Shown piece after piece: positions 9,089-17,667 of a stretch of 64,000 nucleotides of DNA. The DNA comes from Clostridium transplantifaecale. Lineage in GTDB: Bacteria; Bacillota; Clostridia; Lachnospirales; Lachnospiraceae. The position numbers were made by a program, and so were the translations under genes. Each line of letters begins with the position of its first letter. The first letter of the stretch is position 1. The notes beneath the pieces are model-generated. The model ran no database searches, was not told where the DNA came from, and saw nothing but the letters and a program-made list of their open reading frames with translations. The stretch spans positions 372,001 through 436,000 of the forward strand of contig NZ_UYZY01000002.1 in NCBI RefSeq assembly GCF_900626075.1. The letters run 5' to 3'.

Positions 9089-10057
9089 CTAACTGGGCAA
9101 ATATTTCTGGTTGACCACATGCTCTAAGAGTTTTCCGGCTGCAAAATCCGTGATGTCCTTTACCAGCATGGGAATAATCATATCGCTGATATCCGCGGTT
9201 CCGCCACCTATGTGGGGTGTTACTATGATATCAGGAAGAGCCAGAAGTTCGTCATCCGCTTTCAGCGGCTCATTCTCCACACCATCCAGTCCAGCGCCTG
9301 AAAGTTTTCCGGCTTTTACGGCTCCGGCCAGGGCGTGATCGTCTACCAGCCCTCCGCGGGCCGTATTAATGAGAATCGCTCCGTCTTTCATCCGGGCCAA
9401 CTCCGCTGCACCGATCAGGTGATGTGTCTCTTCACTCAGGGGAATATGAAGAGACACAATATCAGAGGTCTCCAGCAAAGTTTTAAAGTCTACGTAGTGC
9501 ATTCCATACTTCTCCTCCTGTTCATATGTCAGCCGGAATGGATCGTAATACTGGACTTTTGCACCAAATGCCTGTACTCCGGCCGCCGTCCGGCGGCCGA
9601 TATTACCGGCTCCCACAATTCCTACAGTCTTGTGGTTCAGGCAAAAAGAACTGTTCATAAACGTATTCTTGCTCCACATACCACTTTTTAAGCTCTCCGT
9701 GTGGCATAGAAGTTTTCTTCCTACCGCCATCATCAGCATCACAGCCAATTCTGAAACAGCCGGCGCATTGGCCCCGGGAGTATTGGTGACCACCACCCCT
9801 CTTTCTCCCGCCGCTTCAATATCGACCGAATCAAATCCAGCTCCCCAGCGGAGAATCATCTTCAAATTCCTGTTTTTTTCTATTACATCCCGCGGGGCTT
9901 TAAAAATGCGTAATATAATAATTTCCGCATCTGTCATTGCTTCATAAGCTTCCGCCGTATCCACCGGTATTAATTCAAAATCTTTTTCCGAAAGAAGTTT
10001 TCTGAGTTTTTCAAATGTATGTTCAGGGTAATTTCCTGCTAATACTACTCTTGTCAT
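9089..10057 (-). CDS. D-2-hydroxyacid dehydrogenase (NAD-dependent, PGDH-like)
   Basis: This enzyme of about 322 residues has the D-isomer-specific 2-hydroxyacid dehydrogenase layout. The NAD-binding loop is GIVGAGNIGRRTA, and the catalytic arginine, glutamate and histidine lie in INTARGG, GVENEPL and TPHIGGGT. The family reduces 2-oxo acids to D-2-hydroxy acids or the reverse. ATG 10057 follows GGGGTGA; a GTG at 10066 in the same frame is an alternative start. The gene begins just after the aldolase gene stop, so the two are one operon. A 2-oxo acid released by the aldolase would be a natural substrate. The family and fold are certain, the physiological substrate is inferred. Confidence 0.9.
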   Translation of the reverse strand: MTRVVLAGNYPEHTFEKLRKLLSEKDFELIPVDTAEAYEAMTDAEIIILRIFKAPRDVIEKNRNLKMILRWGAGFDSVDIEAAGERGVVVTNTPGANAPAVSELAVMLMMAVGRKLLCHTESLKSGMWSKNTFMNSSFCLNHKTVGIVGAGNIGRRTAAGVQAFGAKVQYYDPFRLTYEQEEKYGMHYVDFKTLLETSDIVSLHIPLSEETHHLIGAAELARMKDGAILINTARGGLVDDHALAGAVKAGKLSGAGLDGVENEPLKADDELLALPDIIVTPHIGGGTADISDMIIPMLVKDITDFAAGKLLEHVVNQKYLPS

Positions 10058-10075
10058 TTCTGTCACCCCATTCCA

Positions 10076-11080
10076 TTATCTCATTTGTTCTGCCGTCTCT
10101 GCAATCAAAGCCCCGGAAGGACTTTTACGGTCAATGGCGGATACCTCGGTAATCAGTTTGAACAAATTCACCTGTTTTTCCTCTGCCGTCTTTTTAAAGG
10201 TTTTCACAAAGCTGGAATGACAGCCGGAAAGGCCCAGCGTCAAGTCGAGCGGCGTCACAGGATTATGGTAATGAAACTCTTTCATGGCCGGCTGAAGGCG
10301 GCTTTCAATAAAGTCCAGCATACCGAATAAATCAATTTCCTTCATCTCGCCGATCCGATGCATCAGAGCAACACAAATTTCCGTCGCCAGATTTCCAGCA
10401 CTTCTGGCCATTCCCATCAAGCCACAGTCCAAAATGTCAGCTCCGTTCCGATAGGCCGCCAGGGCATTGGCTGCGGACAGACCAAGATTGTTGTGGCAGT
10501 GGAAGGCAACCGGAATAGATACCGCATTATGGAGTTTTTCCGTATAGGCCGCAACCTGGTCCGGCAGCATGGTTCCCGCCGAATCCATAATCGTAATCTG
10601 GTCAAGGCCTGCATTTTCCAGCATTTTTCCCTCTTCCGCCAACTCCTCCGGCGTCAGCAGATAGGCTTTCATTGCGGAATAGTACGCTTTTATCCCTCTC
10701 TTTTTAATTGCGTTGAGAGCGTCAAGTGCGATGGCGCCGTCACCGGCATCTGCCCCTACCCTCAAAAATCCGAGGCTATAATCCTTTGCCAGATCAATGT
10801 ATTTTTCCCGGTAGCGTTTTGCGTTTAGAAACATTCCAAGTTCCGCTCCCCGGCCCATATACTTCTTGGCAATCTCCAGATATTCCATATCCGTGAGGGC
10901 CTCAGTAAATCCAGCCACCTCGTAGGCCCCAATACCGCCAGCATTGCCAAATTCAATAATCGGCACACCACAGGCTGTCAGGCCGTCCAGCACCATATCC
11001 GTAATTTCTGCTGAAAACCCCTTCCCAACCACATTGGCCCCGTCCCGGAGCGTGCAATCCATCAATGTCACTTTACTCAT
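10076..11080 (-). CDS. DRE-TIM aldolase/acyltransferase family protein (4-hydroxy-2-oxo acid aldolase-like)
   Basis: This 334-residue TIM-barrel protein starts VTLMDCTLRDGANVVG, the arginine/aspartate signature of DRE-TIM metallolyases, and carries the divalent-metal histidines in AFHCHNNLGLSAANA. The overall pattern is closest to 4-hydroxy-2-oxovalerate aldolases (MhpE/DmpG type), although the DmpG partner acetaldehyde dehydrogenase is not adjacent. The C-terminal part contains VTPLDLTLGLSGCHSSF. ATG 11080 follows a GAGGAAAA site. It heads the operon with the D-2-hydroxyacid dehydrogenase and is divergent from a LysR gene whose operator lies in the shared promoter. The expected reaction is aldol cleavage to pyruvate and an aldehyde, but isopropylmalate-synthase-like condensation cannot be excluded. 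Confidence 0.8.
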   Translation of the reverse strand: MSKVTLMDCTLRDGANVVGKGFSAEITDMVLDGLTACGVPIIEFGNAGGIGAYEVAGFTEALTDMEYLEIAKKYMGRGAELGMFLNAKRYREKYIDLAKDYSLGFLRVGADAGDGAIALDALNAIKKRGIKAYYSAMKAYLLTPEELAEEGKMLENAGLDQITIMDSAGTMLPDQVAAYTEKLHNAVSIPVAFHCHNNLGLSAANALAAYRNGADILDCGLMGMARSAGNLATEICVALMHRIGEMKEIDLFGMLDFIESRLQPAMKEFHYHNPVTPLDLTLGLSGCHSSFVKTFKKTAEEKQVNLFKLITEVSAIDRKSPSGALIAETAEQMR

Positions 11081-11134
11081 TTTATTTTCCTCATTTCTTC
11101 AACTTTTCCTAACAGAAATTTAATTTGTTATTTA

Positions 11135-11163
11135 TTTAAATCATGCTATTCTTTCTTTAACAA
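11135..11163 (-). promoter_or_regulatory. Possible promoter of the aldolase operon
   Basis: On the minus strand TTGTTA (11163-11158) and TTTAAA (11140-11135) are separated by 17 bases. The -10 element is poor, consistent with activation by the LysR protein bound at the palindrome upstream. Confidence 0.35.
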
Positions 11164-11190
11164 TTACTTTTTTATTTAGATTCCCATTTC

Positions 11191-11206
11191 ACAATATAAA
11201 TATTGT
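11191..11206. promoter_or_regulatory. LysR operator palindrome, copy 1
   Basis: ACAATATAAATATTGT has perfect ACAATAT/ATATTGT arms and fits the T-N11-A pattern of LysR sites. It lies 16 bases before the LysR start codon and upstream of the divergent aldolase promoter. A near-identical site (14 of 16 bases) lies upstream of the TRAP-type permease operon at 13950-13965. Confidence 0.65.
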
Positions 11207-11222
11207 CACTGGAGGGTGCAGA

Positions 11223-12188
11223 ATGAACCTTAGGAGTATCGAATACTTTTTACGGACCGTAGAGGAAATGAATATTACAAAAGCGGCAGACCGCCTTTTC
11301 ATCAGCCAACAGGCCCTGAGCAGCCATATAAGACGCCTTGAAGATGAATATCATGTACGGCTTTTTGAACGGAAACCCTGCCTTCATCTCACACCTGAAG
11401 GGGAAGAGATGGCTTTTTACGGAAGACAGCTTTTGGAGGCGGAATCCAAAATGCGGGCGGCCTTCTCCGATATCAGCCAGGACTGCCGCGCTACTTTAAA
11501 GGTAGGCATCTCCCGTCTTAGAGGAGATGTCTTCTTTCCTCTGATCTGGAAATTCTATCATCCCTCGCACCCTAATATTTCCATAGAACTGGTAGACGGC
11601 AACAGCAAAAAACTGGACGAGCTCCTTCAGGCCGGTAAAATTGATCTCTATGTGGGCATTGATATCCCCTCCAGCCCGAACCAGCAGCGAATTGAACTGG
11701 CCGCGGAAAAAATTCAGTGCTGTTTTTCTGAAAAACTATTGAGACAATATTATCCCGACACCTGTGATGAACTCATGACCGGCTTTCAACACGGAGTGGA
11801 CCTGACGAAAATCATCCGCCTGCCGTTTCTTACGCTCCGCCCCGGTAACCGCCTGAGAAAAGGAGTGGACCAGTTCTTTTCTCATTTTTCAAAGCCCCAT
11901 CTTATGCTGGAATGCGATCAACAGGGCTTGATATACGAGATGTCGAAAAATGGGGATGGTGCCGGACTGCTGTCTCCCGTCATTTTTTATCAGCACATGC
12001 ATGACAACAGGGATGACAGCGTTCCTTTTCATGTTTTTCCAATTATCAATGATATTTCATACAACACTTTATATATGGTGTATCGCAGCGATTACCATCT
12101 ACCGCAATATGCCATGGACTTTATCGGTGATGCCAGCATGGTTTTCCGCAGCTATTCCCGTTCCATCGACCGGCACTTTACAAAGTAG
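11223..12188 (+). CDS. LysR-family transcriptional regulator (aldolase/TRAP regulon)
   Basis: This 321-residue regulator has an N-terminal winged helix-turn-helix (ITKAADRLFISQQALSSHIRRLEDEY) and a C-terminal periplasmic-binding-protein-like effector domain with TLKVGISRLRGDVFFP at its start. ATG 11223 follows CTGGAGGG. It is divergent from the aldolase-dehydrogenase operon and convergent with the TRAP-type genes. A palindrome directly before its own gene suggests autoregulation, and the copy of the same palindrome before the TRAP-type operon suggests control of uptake as well. The effector is unknown; a TRAP substrate or aldolase intermediate is likely. Confidence 0.88.
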   Translation: MNLRSIEYFLRTVEEMNITKAADRLFISQQALSSHIRRLEDEYHVRLFERKPCLHLTPEGEEMAFYGRQLLEAESKMRAAFSDISQDCRATLKVGISRLRGDVFFPLIWKFYHPSHPNISIELVDGNSKKLDELLQAGKIDLYVGIDIPSSPNQQRIELAAEKIQCCFSEKLLRQYYPDTCDELMTGFQHGVDLTKIIRLPFLTLRPGNRLRKGVDQFFSHFSKPHLMLECDQQGLIYEMSKNGDGAGLLSPVIFYQHMHDNRDDSVPFHVFPIINDISYNTLYMVYRSDYHLPQYAMDFIGDASMVFRSYSRSIDRHFTK

Positions 12189-12201
12189 GCCGGGCGCTCT
12201 T

Positions 12202-12426
12202 TCAGTCACCCGACTTCCACTGAAATACGTAGCTCATGACAAAGGCCACGATTGCAGTCACCGAACACATAATACATACGGGAGCCTCCAGATTCGCCTC
12301 TGCCCAGACAGTCAGGCTGCCGTTTGCGGTCAGGACTGCTGCCGCTTCCAGCACAACATATGCCGCGGCAAGGGCAAGGGCGGTACACAGGCACGCTATA
12401 AAGATACCGTTCAATATTTTTTTCAT
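12202..12426 (-). CDS. Small two-helix membrane protein paired with TRAP-type permease
   Basis: This protein of 74 residues has two hydrophobic segments, residues about 6-34 and 49-69, and no other domain. Its ATG lies only six bases after the stop of the large permease gene, and the ribosome-binding site GGAGGG is formed by the last codons of that gene, so the two are tightly coupled. Classical TRAP systems pair the large DctM subunit with a four-helix DctQ of about 150 residues and a binding protein. Here neither is present, and this short protein occupies the partner position. I infer a small accessory subunit but do not recognise the family. Confidence 0.7.
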   Translation of the reverse strand: MKKILNGIFIACLCTALALAAAYVVLEAAAVLTANGSLTVWAEANLEAPVCIMCSVTAIVAFVMSYVFQWKSGD

Positions 12427-12432
12427 TTCTCA

Positions 12433-13821
12433 TTACCCTCCTATTATCGGCAATATTCCCATGGCGACGAGCACTCCCACAAGTACGACCGGTATGACAT
12501 AGTGGAATATCAAAGGCTTGAACATCACGCTAACATCCTCCACACCGGCAATACTGCTGGATACGAAGATGGGCGAAGACATAGGCGGTGAAGCTCCCTC
12601 CGTGGAAGCAAAAATCAGGAATGCCACGATTGCAGTCACTGGAGATACCCCTACCGCCACCATGGCAGAATATGCGACAGGACCAAGGCTGACCGTTGTG
12701 GATGTTGCATTAAGCGGGCCGGCTACCAGAGCGACAACAAAGCCGATAATTAAAATCATAATTACTTTTGGTAATTCCATGGCCGAAAGGAGGGTCGTCA
12801 AATCGTCTCCGAAACCGGTTGTCGTGAGAGCATTGCTGCCCGCCATCGCAAACAGTGAGACCGCGCCGCAGGAACAGCAGGTCTTTGCAGTGGAACCGAG
12901 GAGTTTACCAAAACCCTCTGCCGTTTTCGGGAGGAGCTTGCGCCCCTCTATCAGACAAATGAACATAATCAGCACTGGTACCCAGATAATGATATTCATG
13001 GCGCTGACACCGTCCTCGCCAAATGTGGCTTTCTTCTCCATCATCTTTCCTACCGGTCCGGTAATAACAACCAGTGGAATAATGATGCCTAAAAACATAG
13101 TCAGAGAAGTCCCTCCCTCCTTAAGCGCCCTGCCCAAACCTACTATATGATCTGCGGACACTGCAGGAATATGGTGACGGCCTACATAATAACGGGTCAG
13201 GAGAAGACGGTAAACCAGGGTCCACAGGCCTCCGCACATCAGGGCCAGGTAGAGATCGCCTGCTTCCACCGTTCCGGCTACTACCGGCAGCCCCAGCATC
13301 AGGAACATGGAGGAGGAGGGAGGAATGCAGATTCCCAGTCCCGCATTTCCCGTATTCATCGTAGCCGCCACACTTTTTGGCCATCCGGATTCCGTCATCC
13401 AGGGAATTGTGATAGACCCCACCGTTGCAGCATTGGCGCTGCTGGCGCCGGATACCATGCCGAACATGGCGCTGGCACAGGCCGATACATAGGCAGGGCC
13501 TCCCCTGAACCGTCCCAAAATTGAGTTTAAAATATTGACAAGTCTTGTGATAATTCCGGTCTGCATCATAATAGACGCCATTACCGTAAATAAAATGATT
13601 GCTGCCATAACATCCTGTTTCAGAGCCTTGTTTAAACTGGTTATAAAGGTCTGGGGGATTTGTGTGACTCCGTTAAAGGCACAGACAATAATAAGTCCCA
13701 GAAGCATAGCCTCCGCAATACTCCGCTTCAGCAGCAGATACCAGACCATAACAAATATGATGTAAACAGCAAAAGCGATAATACCAATACCGATTTCCAA
13801 TCTACTTTCCACTCCTTCCAT
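12433..13821 (-). CDS. TRAP-type large permease subunit (DctM-like)
   Basis: This protein of about 462 residues has some twelve membrane helices. FGMVSGASSANAATVGSITI and the C-terminal GASPPMSSPIFVSSSIAG are the DctM-type substrate-pathway motifs, and the protein ends in a final helix before the stop. TRAP large subunits import carboxylates coupled to Na+. ATG 13821 is the longest start, but its ribosome-binding site is poor; a TTG at 13800 after AAGGAG is a real alternative. The gene is followed by a 74-residue two-helix protein rather than DctQ, and no DctP gene is adjacent. Its promoter carries the same palindrome as the neighbouring LysR gene, linking uptake to the aldolase and dehydrogenase. 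Confidence 0.85.
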   Translation of the reverse strand: MEGVESRLEIGIGIIAFAVYIIFVMVWYLLLKRSIAEAMLLGLIIVCAFNGVTQIPQTFITSLNKALKQDVMAAIILFTVMASIMMQTGIITRLVNILNSILGRFRGGPAYVSACASAMFGMVSGASSANAATVGSITIPWMTESGWPKSVAATMNTGNAGLGICIPPSSSMFLMLGLPVVAGTVEAGDLYLALMCGGLWTLVYRLLLTRYYVGRHHIPAVSADHIVGLGRALKEGGTSLTMFLGIIIPLVVITGPVGKMMEKKATFGEDGVSAMNIIIWVPVLIMFICLIEGRKLLPKTAEGFGKLLGSTAKTCCSCGAVSLFAMAGSNALTTTGFGDDLTTLLSAMELPKVIMILIIGFVVALVAGPLNATSTTVSLGPVAYSAMVAVGVSPVTAIVAFLIFASTEGASPPMSSPIFVSSSIAGVEDVSVMFKPLIFHYVIPVVLVGVLVAMGILPIIGG

Positions 13822-13898
13822 TCATTGCAGGATTATCTAATAACCAGACAGCGCTTATTCATAATTATGTAAAAATCCCGTACTCTTTTGATAGGCTT

Positions 13899-13928
13899 AT
13901 CATATCATTGCAGACCATCGGAGTCTAA
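13899..13928 (-). promoter_or_regulatory. Promoter of the TRAP-type permease operon
   Basis: On the minus strand TTAGAC (13928-13923), an 18-base spacer and TATGAT (13904-13899) form a plausible sigma-A promoter. The LysR palindrome lies 21 bases upstream of the -35 element, the usual activating position for this family. Confidence 0.55.
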
Positions 13929-13949
13929 CAGGATAATTTTCTCAAACCC

Positions 13950-13965
13950 ACAACATAAATTTTGT
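13950..13965. promoter_or_regulatory. LysR operator palindrome, copy 2
   Basis: ACAACATAAATTTTGT matches the palindrome before the LysR gene (11191-11206) at 14 of 16 positions, including both outer ACAA/TTGT arms. It lies upstream of the TRAP-type permease promoter. Confidence 0.6.
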
Positions 13966-13987
13966 GGCAAAGAAAGCGGCAGCACAT

Positions 13988-14032
13988 AAAAGACGGTAAA
14001 AGGCACACATGGTGCGCTTATTACCGTCTTTT
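13988..14032 (-). terminator. Intrinsic terminator after gltS
   Basis: AAAAGACGGTAA (13988-13999) pairs with TTACCGTCTTTT (14021-14032), with a smaller hairpin inside the loop. It follows the gltS stop by about 50 bases on the minus strand and ends in a T-rich run. Confidence 0.75.
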
Positions 14033-14080
14033 ATTAAGAGTCACAGCTCCGGGATAGGGACTGTACCTTTTTATAAATCT

Positions 14081-15283
14081 TTAAGCCAGAAAATTCATAA
14101 ACGTAGTGAGCAGAAGCCCGTTAACCACATCGATAATTACAGAGCCCACACCCGGGACTACGAAGAATGCCGTATCCGAGGGTCCCCATCGTTTTGTAAA
14201 TGCCTGCATGTTGGAAACTCCGTTGGGCATAGCTCCAAGGCCGAAGCCGCAGCATCCCGTTACCATCACGGCGGCATCGTAATCTCTGCCCAGAATATAG
14301 TAACCGGCAAATACCATGAACAGTGCAATAAACGCCACCTGGGTAGCCAGAGTCACAATCATCGGAAGCGCCAGGGCTGCCAGCTGCCAGAGTTTTAAGG
14401 ACATCAGCGCCATTGACACGAATATGGTAAGGCTGATATTGCCGATACAGTCAATCTCCGCGAGGGGCGTTTCAAATTTACCTGTATAAGCGCTGATATT
14501 GCGGAGCACGACTCCCATCAGCATACCGCCCACATAGGAAGGGAAGGTAATGCCTACCATCTTAAGCAGGATATAAATAATTGTGCCGATTCCCATTGAG
14601 ATGACAATCTGATTCGTGGCATGAAACATGTTTCCGGCGCTTAACGGCGTCTCCTGCTTTGTCTCTGCCGCTCCCTCATTCTGTTCCCCTTTCCGGGCCG
14701 ATGCGACGGCCTCCAGACGGTGTTTTCTCACAAGGATGTTACCCACCGGGCCGCCGATTAAACCGCCCGATACAAGCCCGAAGGTTGCGGCCGCCATGCC
14801 TACCGTCATTGCTCCGTCACAGCCGTAAAGCTCTTCAAACAACGGTGCAAAGGAACCGGCGGTTCCATGGCCGCCCGTCATAGCTGCGGAACCGGTGCAC
14901 AGTCCCAGAAGCGGGTGAAGCCCGAACAGCTTCGCATATCCGACGCCGATAATATTCTGGAATATAACAAGCAGGAAAACGATGATTGTAAATTGAATTC
15001 CCCTTTTTCCATACTTCTTCAGCACCTTCAGATCACATGTAAAGCCAACCGCGGTGAAAAATACGGTCATAAAAACATTTTGCAGCGTCGTGTCCAGTTC
15101 GAGGACACACACTCCGGAACTGTAGCCCGCCAGCATCAGAAGCGAAAAGATAATGCCGCCGACCACCGGATCGGGAATGCACAGCCGCTCCAGGCATTTA
15201 ACGTATTTTTTTACAAATCTTCCTATAAAAAGGACAACTACCGCGACCGCCAGCGTTTGGATGATATCCAGTTCAATTACCAT
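14081..15283 (-). CDS. gltS: Sodium/glutamate symporter GltS-family protein
   Basis: This is a 400-residue membrane protein of the GltS family. The first re-entrant region reads LCTGSAAMTGGHGTAGSFAP and the second half carries MVTGCCGFGLGAMPNGVSNM, the matching repeat. The family couples Na+ to uptake of glutamate or similar dicarboxylic amino acids. ATG 15283 follows GGGGGA; an upstream in-frame ATG at 15304 lacks spacing to a site. The gene begins 46 bases after the opine dehydrogenase gene at 15330 and is almost certainly co-transcribed with it. I infer that it imports the opine or amino acid handled by that enzyme; glutamate itself is possible. Confidence 0.9.
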   Translation of the reverse strand: MVIELDIIQTLAVAVVVLFIGRFVKKYVKCLERLCIPDPVVGGIIFSLLMLAGYSSGVCVLELDTTLQNVFMTVFFTAVGFTCDLKVLKKYGKRGIQFTIIVFLLVIFQNIIGVGYAKLFGLHPLLGLCTGSAAMTGGHGTAGSFAPLFEELYGCDGAMTVGMAAATFGLVSGGLIGGPVGNILVRKHRLEAVASARKGEQNEGAAETKQETPLSAGNMFHATNQIVISMGIGTIIYILLKMVGITFPSYVGGMLMGVVLRNISAYTGKFETPLAEIDCIGNISLTIFVSMALMSLKLWQLAALALPMIVTLATQVAFIALFMVFAGYYILGRDYDAAVMVTGCCGFGLGAMPNGVSNMQAFTKRWGPSDTAFFVVPGVGSVIIDVVNGLLLTTFMNFLA

Positions 15284-15329
15284 AAATTTTTCCCCCTGCC
15301 CCATTTTCTTGTGTGCCGATTTCCTTTAA

Positions 15330-16574
15330 TCAGCGTTCATAAATCCCCTCGTTCAAATAATTTAAAAGCTCTGTCCTGGACATATGATCGATTCCAAGAT
15401 ATGCAAGATTATACCTGCTTGTCTCGAAGAAATTCTTCTTGTGCATCGCGCCCGCCAGAGTAATCATGGAATCAATCACCGGGGTCGGCACATCGTACTG
15501 GACTCCCAAATCATGGTAAATCTTGCAGCCGACCGGCACATCCTCCGTCAGATACCTGTGATTGATGCTGTTAGGGCCTGTATTTCCTTCGTCGGATGGT
15601 TTATCTAACGGAAATACGACGTTATCTTTTCCGTCTTTATCAAGACCCATGTATTCCTGCGTCAGTACGCTGCGGCGGGAGAAGAAAGACTCATACGCAT
15701 ATTCCGGCGTCCCGACTCCAATGGCCTTTGCCAGCGCTTTCTCCTCCTCAAAGAACTGGTACTGTACCTCGCAGATGGACGGACACAGCCCGTGACAGTA
15801 CATGGAATAACTGTTTTTATCATATCCCCCGAAGATGACGCCCCAGTTTTCCATCGTCGATACGCCCAGAACCGTTGCCGGAACATGGATAACGGGATTG
15901 ATATTGGCAAATCCGGTATCCAGTACGGTAATGCCCGCCTCCGGCCCGTTGCCGTATGTCACGGCGTCAATACAGGGCAGATACTTGGATGATTCCATAA
16001 AAGCGTCAATATCGGACATTGGCAGAGAGGCTCCGCGCAGTGTAATTGCGCGGTATTTTACGCCCACATGGGGAAAAACAAATTTGCCTACCGTCTCGAT
16101 ACGAGTTCCATAGGGAGCGGAGGACCATCCGCCGATAATTACCTTCTTTGTGCAGCCCATCTCACGCATCAGGCGGCGCAGTATCAAAGTGCCGTAATTG
16201 TCGGTGAATATATGTACCACCTGGCCGTCCTCGAGAAGAGGCACGAGTTCACGGAAAAACGGCTCATGGGCAAAAGCCGGAACCGCGACTACAATCAGGC
16301 CGGCTCCCTTTACCACCTTCTCCATATCGCTGCTCACCAAATCCAGATAAGCTCTTCCCGAGCGCTCGAAGCAGTACAGGTTGCGCTGCACGCCGTCCAG
16401 AAGAATTCCCGTTTTGTCCAGATTTGCCAGTGTGTTTTCGGCAAACGGCATCATGTCAAAGAGGCGGACCTCCCGCCCGGCCAGCTTCATGTCGGCGGCA
16501 CAAGTCTTGCCTACGGCCCCGCCTCCCAAAACGGCAATCGGCATATCCTTCAAATACTCCATGTCTCCCATCAT
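15330..16574 (-). CDS. Opine dehydrogenase (octopine/nopaline dehydrogenase family), copy 1
   Basis: This 414-residue oxidoreductase has an N-terminal Rossmann domain with IAVLGGGAVGKTCAADMKLAG (GxGxxG) and a C-terminal NAD/NADP octopine-nopaline dehydrogenase domain. The motif NPVIHVPATVLG contains the conserved asparagine, proline and histidine of that domain. These enzymes oxidise N-(1-carboxyalkyl) amino acids to an amino acid and a 2-oxo acid, or form them by reductive condensation. ATG 16574 follows AGGAGGG. It leads a two-gene unit with gltS and is divergent from a LysR gene. A close paralogue (about nine residues in ten identical by eye) lies at 20712-21953. Catabolism is more likely than synthesis given the symporter. 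Confidence 0.88.
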   Translation of the reverse strand: MMGDMEYLKDMPIAVLGGGAVGKTCAADMKLAGREVRLFDMMPFAENTLANLDKTGILLDGVQRNLYCFERSGRAYLDLVSSDMEKVVKGAGLIVVAVPAFAHEPFFRELVPLLEDGQVVHIFTDNYGTLILRRLMREMGCTKKVIIGGWSSAPYGTRIETVGKFVFPHVGVKYRAITLRGASLPMSDIDAFMESSKYLPCIDAVTYGNGPEAGITVLDTGFANINPVIHVPATVLGVSTMENWGVIFGGYDKNSYSMYCHGLCPSICEVQYQFFEEEKALAKAIGVGTPEYAYESFFSRRSVLTQEYMGLDKDGKDNVVFPLDKPSDEGNTGPNSINHRYLTEDVPVGCKIYHDLGVQYDVPTPVIDSMITLAGAMHKKNFFETSRYNLAYLGIDHMSRTELLNYLNEGIYER

Positions 16575-16681
16575 CTTAAATACCCTCCTGAGTTCTAAAT
16601 AGTGTATAAACTGTAATCTGTTTACACGCTAATTCTAATATGGTAGTATATATTTGTCCAACGATGGTTTTTGATGTCAAT

Positions 16682-16698
16682 TATCAAATAATTTGATA
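16682..16698. promoter_or_regulatory. Palindrome between opine dehydrogenase 1 and its LysR gene
   Basis: TATCAAATAATTTGATA has perfect 8-base arms around a central A. It ends ten bases before the LysR start codon, overlapping its translation-start region, and is a good candidate for LysR autoregulation and control of the divergent operon. Confidence 0.6.
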
Positions 16699-16708
16699 TG
16701 GGAGTCTT

Positions 16709-17608
16709 ATGAATATACGAGTCTTACAGACCTTTATCCGGGTGGTTGAGCTGAAAAGCTTTACAAGAGCTGCCTGCGAACTGAATTATGTGCAGTCTAC
16801 CGTTACCATGCAGATCCAGCAATTGGAAAAGGAACTGGGTTTTCCTCTCTTTGACCGAATCGGTAAAAAGATTTCCCTGACTGCCTACGGTGAAAATTTT
16901 TATGCCTATGCCAATAACATCCTGCAGACGATGATGCAGGTTAATAATCTGGGGAAAAAACCGGAAGAAATGAGCGGCAGCCTGCGGATCGGGATACTGG
17001 AATCCCTGCTTTCCGCCGCTACGCTTCATATTTTTCCGCGCTTTCAAGAACGCTATAAGAATATCGAGATTCAATTAAAAATAGGGCAGCTGTCCGATCT
17101 CAGGACTCTGCTTAAACAGGGACAGTTAGACATGATTTATATTTCCGGGGAGCTTAATACGGATCCCGATCTGCACTGCGGTTATAAACGGAAGGAAAAC
17201 CTGATTTTTGTCACGGCCCCTGAGCACGAACTGGCTCAAAAATCCGGCGTCACTCTGGAGGAACTGCTGACATATCCTTTTGTCGTGACCGAACTGTCGG
17301 GCACCTGCTACGGAAAACTGAGCCGTCTGGCCTTTTCTCACGGCCTGATGCTGAAACACACGTTGATCGTGGACAGCACGGCCGCAATCGGGGAACTGAT
17401 CAGCACTGGAATCGGCGCTGCCTTCCTGCCCGAGTATTCGGTGATGGAAATGCTCCAGCAGAACCGACTGGCAAAAGTGAACGCAGATGTCCCGCCTCAG
17501 ACCTATTACAGCCAGGTGCTTTACTGTAGGGATAAGTGGCTTCCTCCCTTTATGGAGGAGTGGATTACCCTGATCAGGGAGTTCCGCCCCGAGCGCCTGG
17601 AGGTATGA
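16709..17608 (+). CDS. LysR-family regulator of opine module 1
   Basis: This 299-residue LysR protein begins MNIRVLQTFIRVVELKSFTR with the helix-turn-helix AACELNYVQSTVTMQIQQLE, followed by an effector-binding domain (SLRIGILESLLSAATLHIFP). It is clearly paralogous to the regulator at 22188: both share PSTVT/QSTVT and ELGFPLFDRIGK. It is divergent from the opine dehydrogenase-gltS operon and has a perfect palindrome just before its start, so local control of that operon is the simplest reading. The effector is likely the opine or a breakdown product. A bidirectional terminator follows. Confidence 0.88.
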   Translation: MNIRVLQTFIRVVELKSFTRAACELNYVQSTVTMQIQQLEKELGFPLFDRIGKKISLTAYGENFYAYANNILQTMMQVNNLGKKPEEMSGSLRIGILESLLSAATLHIFPRFQERYKNIEIQLKIGQLSDLRTLLKQGQLDMIYISGELNTDPDLHCGYKRKENLIFVTAPEHELAQKSGVTLEELLTYPFVVTELSGTCYGKLSRLAFSHGLMLKHTLIVDSTAAIGELISTGIGAAFLPEYSVMEMLQQNRLAKVNADVPPQTYYSQVLYCRDKWLPPFMEEWITLIREFRPERLEV

Positions 17609-17618
17609 CAGGACAAAC

Positions 17619-17656
17619 GAACCGTGCATGCGTCTTTTTCAAAGCATGCACGGTTC
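17619..17656. terminator. Bidirectional terminator between LysR and GltS-like gene
   Basis: GAACCGTGCATGC (17619-17631) and GCATGCACGGTTC (17644-17656) form a perfect 13-base stem. It lies between two convergent genes and can serve both. Confidence 0.75.
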
Positions 17657-17667
17657 TGTATTACGGC

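Noticed and set aside
12518..13150. Long plus-strand open frame opposite the TRAP-type permease
   Set aside because: It is an antisense shadow of a clearly conserved membrane protein gene and has low-complexity composition.
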